The notes below the pieces were generated by a model. The model had not been told where the DNA came from and ran no database searches. It was given only the letters and a program-made list of their open reading frames with translations. A stretch of 64,000 nt of DNA from Bacillus sp. OV166 (GTDB taxonomy: Bacteria > Bacillota > Bacilli > Bacillales > Cytobacillaceae), in NCBI RefSeq assembly GCF_900177675.1, contig NZ_FXWM01000001.1:567001-631000 (forward strand), written 5' to 3'. A program made the position numbers and the translations under genes. This document shows positions 56,782 to 64,000 of this stretch, piece after piece (the stretch's first letter is position 1; every line of letters begins with the position of its first letter).

Positions 56782-57840
56782 ATGAAAATAGTAGATAGAA
56801 TATTTGGCAGTTACGAGGGCGAGTCCGTTACTGAGTATACCTTAGTCAATGATTACGGCATGATGATCTCTTGCCTTAATTATGGTTGTGTGATTACTAA
56901 AATCATCGTCCCTGACCGTCATGGAAACTTTGAAAATGTAGTGCTTGGATTTGAAAACTTCGAAGATTACACAGAATGGTCCCCGTACTTTGGCGCAGTT
57001 GTGGGACGAGTAGCCGGAAGAATTAATGGTGCCAGCTTTGAGTTGGACGGAAAAGAATACCATCTTGCAGACAATGATTATCCCAATCATATACACGGGG
57101 GCAAGAAGGGCTTTAACTCTGTGATTTGGAAAACCGAAATAATAGAGGAAGAAAATTCAGTCGGTTTGAAGTTTTTTTATCATAGTCCAGACGGAGACGA
57201 AGGCTATCCTGGTAATTTAGACACCACTGTGACCTATATTCTAAACAATAAAAATGAACTCGATATTACTTTTGAAGGAAAAACGGATCAAAAAACAGTT
57301 GTCAACTTAACGAATCACTCGTATTTTAACTTGAGTGGAAATGTAAAAAGAGATTGTTCTGAACACATTCTCCAATTAGAAAGTGATCAGTTTTTAGAAC
57401 TGGGCCAAGGTTTTATCCCTTCTGGTAAAATGATAGATACCAAAAATACCCCATTTGATTTTAAGCATGGCAGAAGGTTACGCTCTGGGATGGTTTCGAC
57501 TCATCCACAAAATGTGCTTGTTGGTAATGGGTATGACCACCCACTTGTTTTTACCAAAAAGGGAGAAAATACCATCATGCTTAGCGATGAGGAAAGCGGC
57601 CGTTCGCTGCTTGTTTCGACAGACCAGCCATGCGTCGTCCTTTATACAGGGAACCAATTAGAAGGTCCCTATTCTATAGCAGGTGTCAGGTCAAGAAACT
57701 ATTTGGGTGTCTGTCTCGAAACGCAAGGATTTCCTGATGCTATCCATCATCCGGCGTTCCCCTCTGTCATTTTAAACCCGGAGGAAGTATACTATTCCAA
57801 AACAGTATATCGGTTTTTTGCTAATACATTAGGAGATTGA
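56782..57840 (+). CDS. galM: Aldose 1-epimerase (mutarotase)
   Basis: Interconverts alpha- and beta-galactose, supplying the alpha anomer to galactokinase. 352 residues, one beta-sandwich: the catalytic region NHIHGGKKGFNSVIW, NLTNHSYFNLSG (catalytic His) and CLETQGFPDAIHHP (catalytic Glu). The 92-bp gap after galT holds no clear terminator, so it is probably in the same transcript. Confidence 0.95.
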   Translation: MKIVDRIFGSYEGESVTEYTLVNDYGMMISCLNYGCVITKIIVPDRHGNFENVVLGFENFEDYTEWSPYFGAVVGRVAGRINGASFELDGKEYHLADNDYPNHIHGGKKGFNSVIWKTEIIEEENSVGLKFFYHSPDGDEGYPGNLDTTVTYILNNKNELDITFEGKTDQKTVVNLTNHSYFNLSGNVKRDCSEHILQLESDQFLELGQGFIPSGKMIDTKNTPFDFKHGRRLRSGMVSTHPQNVLVGNGYDHPLVFTKKGENTIMLSDEESGRSLLVSTDQPCVVLYTGNQLEGPYSIAGVRSRNYLGVCLETQGFPDAIHHPAFPSVILNPEEVYYSKTVYRFFANTLGD

Positions 57841-58833
<993 letters not shown>

Positions 58834-58837
58834 AGCA

Positions 58838-58867
58838 AACTCACCAAAAAAATTTGGTGAGTTTTTT
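58838..58867 (+). terminator. Terminator of the gal operon
   Basis: An 11-bp perfect stem (58838-58848 with 58853-58863) and six T. Confidence 0.85.
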
Positions 58868-58914
58868 CGGCGTGTGTACGCCTGGAGTAGACAAAATGAC
58901 GGAAGTGTATTTTT

Positions 58915-58930
58915 GTGGTGCCTGACACCA
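58915..58930. repeat. Palindromic repeat A, half-copy 11
   Basis: Right arm GTGGTGCCTGACACCA, then a second TTGACACCA. It lies just before the sugar-sensing gene set. Confidence 0.7.
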
Positions 58931-59013
58931 TTGACACCATATCCCATTGTCGAATAATGGGATGTTTCGTATAATATCCTTATCTAGTGTGTTGTAGGGA
59001 TTGGAGCGGTTTT

Positions 59014-60015
59014 ATGAGCAGGTTATCGGTTATGGCGTATATTTTTGGTGCTGTCTTTTTTCTTGTAAGTTGCTCTTTTGCAGTATTTTACGGATATAAG
59101 GTCCTTACTCATGATTTGCCTGTAGAAAATAAGCCAGTTGAAAAGTATGATTATCATTTTGTTCTAGTCCCAGAAGAACTCGATAATGAATATTGGCGAC
59201 TTGTAGAGCAAGGGGCAAAGGCAGCTGCCAAGGACTATGGTGTGATGTTAGAATATGCCGGTCCTAAGCAAGCAAATATTGATGATCATTTAAAGACTAT
59301 TGAAATGTCAGCGGCGTCCAAAGTCGATGGAATCCTGACACAGGGATTGAGTGATGAACAATTTACACCATTAATTGATCGTGTCGTAGCGAGTGGGATT
59401 CCAGTGATTACCGTCGATACCGATGCTGCGAATAGTAAACGGATGGCCTATATTGGAACGGATAATTATTATTCTGGATTTTTAGCAGGTAAGGCATTGA
59501 TTCAAGATACAAAGGGACAAGCCAATGTGGCGATCATTACTGGTAGTTTTTATGCAAACCATCAGCAGCAGCGGGTAAAGGGATTTCAGGATGCGGTTAA
59601 AGGTGAAAAAGGAATCCATATTATCGATATTGTAGAATCCGAAATTAGTAGAGTCCGAGCAGCAGAAAAGGCCTACCAGATCATAAAGGATCATCCAGAG
59701 GTTAATGCCTTTTACGGGACAAGTGCGTTAGACGGAATTGGCATTGCCCAAGTGGTCGATAGATTTGTTAAACCAGGAAAGATTTATATTGTTGGATTTG
59801 ATACATTACCGGAATCACTTGAGTACATTCGGAAGGGAACCATCCAGGCTACAGTGGTTCAGGAGCCCTATGAAATGGGGTATCGTGCGGTAAAAATGAT
59901 GATAAACCTCATCCAAGGGAAACCTGTCGAACCCATCGTCCACACGAACACCAGAATTATGAGGATCGGGGATTTACCCGTAAGCCATCTGTACAGAATG
60001 GAGGAGAGTAATTGA
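59014..60015 (+). CDS. Membrane-anchored sugar-binding protein of a sensory system
   Basis: 333 residues. An N-terminal membrane helix (about 5-28, with a possible lipobox LVSC) holds it at the outer face. The rest is a Peripla_BP_4 (ribose/galactose-type) fold: EELDNEYWRLVEQGAKAAAKDYG, GIPVITVDTDA, AIITGSFYANHQQQRVKGF, GTSALDGIGIAQ and VQEPYEMGYRAVKM. The immediately coupled kinase and regulator and the absence of permeases suggest it is the receptor of the system, not a transporter part. GGAG stands 8 nt before the ATG at 59014. Confidence 0.88.
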   Translation: MSRLSVMAYIFGAVFFLVSCSFAVFYGYKVLTHDLPVENKPVEKYDYHFVLVPEELDNEYWRLVEQGAKAAAKDYGVMLEYAGPKQANIDDHLKTIEMSAASKVDGILTQGLSDEQFTPLIDRVVASGIPVITVDTDAANSKRMAYIGTDNYYSGFLAGKALIQDTKGQANVAIITGSFYANHQQQRVKGFQDAVKGEKGIHIIDIVESEISRVRAAEKAYQIIKDHPEVNAFYGTSALDGIGIAQVVDRFVKPGKIYIVGFDTLPESLEYIRKGTIQATVVQEPYEMGYRAVKMMINLIQGKPVEPIVHTNTRIMRIGDLPVSHLYRMEESN

Positions 60016-61496
60016 TATTATTTAGAATTAAATCGAAACTACTCCTTTATTTTATCGTCCTGGTTGTTTTGTTAACATCGGTTGGATTCTTTTTCTATAA
60101 CAGCAGTGAAAAGCTAGTCACTGAATATGAGGATAGCTTTGAACGATTTCTGCTGCTGAATGATATTTCAAAGAGGACCAATTTAGTTACAGAAAATCTT
60201 CGTGGCTATCTCTTAGATAAGGAAACTTCCTATCTAAAAGATTATAAAAAACAAAAGCTTAAGTTAATTAATGACCAAAAGCGACTTAATGAAGAATTGA
60301 ACAGCAATGATATCACACTTACGAATTATAAAAATATGATTGACAGCTTCTTAGACGAGTGCGATGCAACCGTAGGGGCATTCCAAAAGGACGATATTAA
60401 CAGCTATTCCAATCATTTTAATGGAGTCTTGAAAATCGCTGCCTTCCTACAAGAAAGTACCCTAGCACTGTTAAATAATAAACTGACTGATTATCAAAAT
60501 TTCTATGAACAAATGGAAACGCAAAATCATTACTATAAGTTATTGTCCATCTCTCTATTTGCAGCAGCATTTTTTCTTAGTACGCTAATCGCTTTGTGGA
60601 TTTCGGGCGGGATTACTAAACCAATTAGCCTGTTATCAGAAGCGGCAAAGCAAATTTCGAAAGGGAATTTAACTGGAGAAGATATTAAAATCACGACAAA
60701 AGATGAGTTAAAGCCTTTAACGGAAACTTTCAACCAAATGCGTACAAACTTACGGCAGCTCGTTACAGAAATTAAACAAAAGTCGGAATTAGATAAGCTC
60801 TTAAAAGAATTGGAGTTAAAGAGTCTCCAAAATCAAATCAATCCTCATTTCCTATTCAATACATTGAATACAGTTTCAAAAATGGCCTATTTGGAAGAAG
60901 CGGAGCAGACTACAAGATTAATAGAAGCTGTTGCTGCCATACTAAGGTATAACTTGAGTGATTTCGACAAGGCCTCAACGCTAAGAGAAGAAGTGAGAAT
61001 TGTTCAAGAGTATTTTTATATCCAACAAACACGTTTTGGGGAACGGATTCAATTTGTGACCGACATCGAGGATGATTGTTTAGATATTGAAATTCCTAGT
61101 TTAATTCTTCAGCCGTTAATCGAAAACGCTTTCATGCATGGGGTAGAATCCTACGAAGAAAATGGGATCATCCGTCTTCATATATACAGGCATAATCATC
61201 AGATTTACGTCGAAGTCATTGATAACGGTACGGGAATGGACGATATCACCAAGAATAGATTGCTCAAATATGTAGAGTGTATCGAACCAGAAGAACGATA
61301 CGAAGCTGAAAAATCAAAAGGTCAGTCAACGGGTATTGGTGTGAAAAATGTGATCAGAAGGCTGCAGCTCTTTTATCAAAGAAATGACATTGTTGAAATT
61401 GAATCAGAAGTGGACCATGGAACCAATTTTAGACTTACGATTCCTGACGTTACCAAAGGGGGAAAAGGCCTTGTTGAAAATTCTTATTGTGGATGA
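60012..61496 (+). CDS. YesM-type sensor histidine kinase
   Basis: 494 residues. Two membrane helices (about 9-29 and 173-197) flank a helical extracellular domain of about 140 residues; HAMP, histidine box (LQNQINPHFLFNTLNTVSKMAY) and HATPase (LQPLIENAFMHGVE, DNGTGMD, GIGVKNVIRRLQL) follow. TTG start after GGAGGAG; the start overlaps the stop of the sugar-binding protein, and its end overlaps the next regulator by 26 bp. The small sensing domain fits signalling from the adjacent binding protein. Confidence 0.92.
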   Translation: MILFRIKSKLLLYFIVLVVLLTSVGFFFYNSSEKLVTEYEDSFERFLLLNDISKRTNLVTENLRGYLLDKETSYLKDYKKQKLKLINDQKRLNEELNSNDITLTNYKNMIDSFLDECDATVGAFQKDDINSYSNHFNGVLKIAAFLQESTLALLNNKLTDYQNFYEQMETQNHYYKLLSISLFAAAFFLSTLIALWISGGITKPISLLSEAAKQISKGNLTGEDIKITTKDELKPLTETFNQMRTNLRQLVTEIKQKSELDKLLKELELKSLQNQINPHFLFNTLNTVSKMAYLEEAEQTTRLIEAVAAILRYNLSDFDKASTLREEVRIVQEYFYIQQTRFGERIQFVTDIEDDCLDIEIPSLILQPLIENAFMHGVESYEENGIIRLHIYRHNHQIYVEVIDNGTGMDDITKNRLLKYVECIEPEERYEAEKSKGQSTGIGVKNVIRRLQLFYQRNDIVEIESEVDHGTNFRLTIPDVTKGGKGLVENSYCG

Positions 61497-63057
61497 TGAA
61501 GTCTTGGAGCGGACGGCATTAACGAAGATCATTAACCGTTCATCCATGGACGTAATCGTCATTGGAGAAGCCCCTAATGGGAGAAAGGCAATTGAAATGG
61601 CCATGGAACGTCGGCCTGATATCATTTTTATGGATATAAAAATGCCGGGAATAGATGGCGTTCAAGCTGTCAAAGCGATAAAAAAAATCGACCCTGGAAT
61701 TCGGTTTATTATGGTCTCCGCCTTTAATACGTTTGAATATGCAAAGGAAGTAATGCAGCAGGGGGTTAAGGAATACATCTTAAAACCCAGCAGAAAACAA
61801 GATATTCTTGCCGCATTAGAGCGCGTTTCTAGTGAAATCCTAGAGGAGAGTAAACAGCGGGAAGAGCAGCAAAATTTGCGCCAAAACCTGGACCGTGCCG
61901 TATCGATCGCGCAAAAAGAATGGGTATCATCGGTATTAGTTAATCAAGTCCAGGATATTACCTTTGATGAATGGGGGCAGCTGCTTGGGGTTGAAATTAC
62001 TTCAGGGTATATCATGCTTTTCTCACTGCGGCCTCGAGGCATGCCGGAATTTTCAGCAGTTGAAAAACAGAACTGGTATTTATGGCTTAAGGATACCCTT
62101 AATTCTGTCGTGAAGAAACAGGAAATGATGGTTGGGCCGTTAACTGACGCACAGGTACCTGTTTTGTTCCTCTGTAAAAAAGCGACGGAAAAGGTCCAAT
62201 TTAAAACCAATGCGCAGGCGGTCATCGATGGTCTGAACAGTCTTTTTGAAAAGAAATACTTGGCTGCGGACCTAAGGATTGGGGTCGGTCTTCCTTATAA
62301 CCATGCACATGAACTAAATAAATCTTATCATGAAGCGCTAATGGCCCTGCAGCACCTTGTAAAAACTCCAAATCGAAAATATTTATTTGCAGTTAAACAA
62401 GGGTCTACTGAACTCCCTTCTCAATCAGGGGTGTTAGAGATTGAGAAGAAACTATTAGAAGCTGTCCGGCAGGGAGATGTCAATCAGGTCTTATTCATCT
62501 TTGAATCGTTTGCAACGATGCTGGCAGATGATAAGAAAATAAAAGGGTCACTAGTTAAAAAGTCATTTGATGAATTGTTTATTCTTATTTCCCGAATGCT
62601 CCATGATTTAGGTATAAGCTATGAACGAACACCTGCAGTGGATGAGTCTGAGGATATTATGGCGATTTTTGAAAAAGGAAAGGCCCATTTATTAGCCGTC
62701 GTTCAACATGTCCAGGTGTGGCGAAACAATCACGCTAAGGGCATGCTCCATAAGGCAAAGGAATATATCGAAAACCATTATGCAGCTTCGATTACATTGG
62801 AATTAGTGGCAGAATATGTGGAGCTTAGTCCCTATTATTTTAGCAAATTATTTAAAGATCGTTTTGGGATGACCTTTATTGATTATGTGACGGAAATAAG
62901 AATCAAGCATGCCAAAGCTGAAATGGTTGACCCAGGAAAAAGCTTGAAGGAAATATGCTATTCGATTGGCTACAAGGATCCAAACTATTTTAGCCGCGTG
63001 TTTAAAAAGCATACAGGCTTATCGCCAACAGAATTTCGTAAAGTAACAGTAGGTTAA
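61471..63057 (+). CDS. YesN-type response regulator (REC, linker, AraC HTH)
   Basis: About 528 residues from TTG 61471, which follows AAAGGGGG by 8 nt and matches the family N-terminus (LLKILIVDDE). Receiver with Asp55 (IIFMDIKMPGIDG) and YILKPSR; AraC-type DNA-binding domain at the C-terminus (ITLELVAEYVELSPYYFSKLFK ... LSPTEFRKV). A long frame opens upstream at 61384 but overlaps the kinase. It most likely activates the downstream mglB transporter. Confidence 0.9.
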   Translation: MLKILIVDDEVLERTALTKIINRSSMDVIVIGEAPNGRKAIEMAMERRPDIIFMDIKMPGIDGVQAVKAIKKIDPGIRFIMVSAFNTFEYAKEVMQQGVKEYILKPSRKQDILAALERVSSEILEESKQREEQQNLRQNLDRAVSIAQKEWVSSVLVNQVQDITFDEWGQLLGVEITSGYIMLFSLRPRGMPEFSAVEKQNWYLWLKDTLNSVVKKQEMMVGPLTDAQVPVLFLCKKATEKVQFKTNAQAVIDGLNSLFEKKYLAADLRIGVGLPYNHAHELNKSYHEALMALQHLVKTPNRKYLFAVKQGSTELPSQSGVLEIEKKLLEAVRQGDVNQVLFIFESFATMLADDKKIKGSLVKKSFDELFILISRMLHDLGISYERTPAVDESEDIMAIFEKGKAHLLAVVQHVQVWRNNHAKGMLHKAKEYIENHYAASITLELVAEYVELSPYYFSKLFKDRFGMTFIDYVTEIRIKHAKAEMVDPGKSLKEICYSIGYKDPNYFSRVFKKHTGLSPTEFRKVTVG

Positions 63058-63071
63058 TATTATTTCTCTAA

Positions 63072-63110
63072 TGGGATCAATCCGTCGTAGTGGATTGTTC
63101 TCATTTTTTT
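63072..63110 (+). terminator. Terminator of the sensor operon
   Basis: A stem of about 11 bp with one mismatch (63072-63083 with 63092-63103) and nine T. Confidence 0.75.
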
Positions 63111-63133
63111 TATAAAAAATAAAGCGTTTGCAA

Positions 63134-63170
63134 AAAAGTCTAGGTAATCACAAATTAATGCTAGACTTTT
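63134..63170. promoter_or_regulatory. Inverted repeat upstream of mglB
   Basis: AAAAGTCTAG (63134-63143) and CTAGACTTTT (63161-63170) form a perfect 10-bp inverted repeat with 17-nt spacing. It may be the binding site of the response regulator or a second hairpin; the sequence cannot decide. Confidence 0.5.
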
Positions 63171-63206
63171 GACCTATTGAAGCGAATCCCCCCATGCTAA
63201 CATAAG

Positions 63207-63220
63207 TGTAAGGGCTTACA
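63207..63220 (+). promoter_or_regulatory. Candidate cre (CcpA) site upstream of mglB
   Basis: TGTAAGGGCTTACA is a 14-base palindrome-like site that differs from an ideal cre by one central base (C to G). Confidence 0.55.
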
Positions 63221-63290
63221 CCAAGGTTAAGTGGAGCGGTTCTGCTGCCTTACCAGAGTCTTTACTAAATAGTAAAAGGAGAATGACAAC

Positions 63291-64000
63291 ATGTTTAAAA
63301 AGAAAAAAGGTCTAATTCTATCTTTAACAGTTGCATCTAGTATTCTATTAGCAACAGGATGCAGTGATTCAACAAGCGGTACAGATTCTGGAAAGAGCAA
63401 GGACAACAGTCTTCCAGCAGTTGGCGCAACTATTTACAAATTTGATGACAACTTCATGTCCTATGTTCGCCGTGCAATGGAGACTTCAGCAAAAGATAAA
63501 GTAAAGCTCATGCTAAATGACTCCCAAAACGACCAAGCAAAACAGATTGAACAAGTTGATACCCTAATTGCTAAAGGAGCAAAATCTCTAGCAATTAACC
63601 TGGTTGATCCAAAAGCAGCGCAAACCATTGTGGACAAAGCAAAAGCAAAAGATCTTCCTGTTATCTTCTTTAATAAAGAGCCTGATGCAAGTGTATTAAA
63701 AGGCTATGATAAAGCTTATTATGTTGGAACAACATCTTCAGAATCAGGTGTACTTCAAGGTGAACTGATTGCAAAAGCTTGGGAAGCTAACAAAGATAAA
63801 TATGACAAAAACAAAGATGGCAAGCTTCAATACGTTTTACTAAAAGGTGAACCAGGACACCCAGATGCAGAAGCTCGTACAAAATTTGCAGTGGATACTG
63901 TCAAAGAAAAAGGAATTCAAGTGGAAGAATTAGCTATGGATACGGCGATGTGGGATGCAATGAAAGCAACTGAAAAAATGGATGCTTGGCTTGCAAAATA
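63291..64000 (+). CDS. mglB: Galactose/glucose-binding lipoprotein MglB, 3' end outside window
   Basis: The frame runs 236 codons to the window end. A signal peptide ends in lipobox LATGC (Cys24). Mature part: [66 protein letters not shown] and [15 protein letters not shown] are all MglB-type galactose-binding motifs. AAAAGGAGAA precedes the ATG by 7 nt. The transport ATPase and permease (mglA, mglC) should follow beyond the window. Adjacent to a sugar-sensing two-component system. Confidence 0.93.
   Translation, partial: MFKKKKGLILSLTVASSILLATGCSDSTSGTDSGKSKDNSLPAVGATIYKFDDNFMSYVRRAMETSAKDKVKLMLNDSQNDQAKQIEQVDTLIAKGAKSLAINLVDPKAAQTIVDKAKAKDLPVIFFNKEPDASVLKGYDKAYYVGTTSSESGVLQGELIAKAWEANKDKYDKNKDGKLQYVLLKGEPGHPDAEARTKFAVDTVKEKGIQVEELAMDTAMWDAMKATEKMDAWLAK

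Noticed and set aside
59014..60015. Binding protein of an ABC importer
   Set aside because: No permease is adjacent; it is coupled by overlap to a kinase, and mglB downstream is a separate, lipoprotein-type binder.

Overview
The window is chromosomal DNA from a low-GC Gram-positive endospore-former type bacterium of the family Bacillaceae (Bacillus/Neobacillus-like). This is inferred from gene content and order close to Bacillus subtilis (dgkB next to the RlmCD-type methyltransferase, YkuK, XynB, YesM/YesN-type two-component systems), strong GGAGG ribosome binding sites with frequent TTG/GTG starts, lipobox signal peptides, a Fur box, a PhoP box and cre-like sites. I cannot name a species from the sequence alone.

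Layout: 1-6300 is housekeeping DNA (membrane protein, lipid kinase dgkB, nicotinamide salvage pncA-pncB, rRNA methyltransferase). 6310-7776 is an intact IS3-family (IS150-group) insertion sequence. 7777-14854 is a worn accessory stretch: small unknown genes, gene remnants, a cobalamin riboswitch controlling metE, a SET-domain protein and a galactarate dehydratase pseudogene with two lesions. 15000-21540 holds membrane proteins, a PAS-domain histidine kinase, YkuK, a hidden zinc-ribbon gene and the biotin transporter bioY, punctuated by copies of a palindromic repeat. 21650-29900 is a xylo-oligosaccharide unit (YesM/YesN pair, CUT1 ABC importer, DUF624 protein, xynB); its sensor kinase carries an in-frame stop. 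30087-30520 is a seven-copy tandem array of an 18-bp palindrome every ~69 bp, between convergent genes. 30679-35834 is a Fur-controlled ferric-siderophore uptake unit with an NAD(P)H-type flavoprotein reductase, followed by an MFS exporter and a PhoP-controlled alkaline phosphatase. 39967-64000 is a long galactoside/galactose block: response regulator plus kinase, ABC importer, GH2 beta-galactosidase, GH36 alpha-galactosidase, the Leloir operon galK-galE-galT-galM with a LacI-type regulator, then a three-part sensor (membrane sugar-binding protein, kinase, regulator) reading towards mglB, which runs off the window.

How it works together: oligosaccharides are imported by CUT1 transporters that lack their own ATPase, cleaved in the cytoplasm by XynB, LacZ and the alpha-galactosidase, and galactose is fed through the Leloir pathway. 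Three YesM/YesN-type systems sense sugars. cre-like sites suggest CcpA control.

The most unusual features are the 7 x 69-bp palindrome array, an 11-copy dispersed palindrome family that mostly sits at gene ends and may act as terminators, a second ~130-bp dispersed repeat that cuts off an Ig-like extracellular protein gene and also lies between the B12 riboswitch terminator and metE, a membrane-protein ORF whose only plausible start is AUA or AUC, and a hairpin with a 12-codon leader ORF inside the galactoside importer operon.
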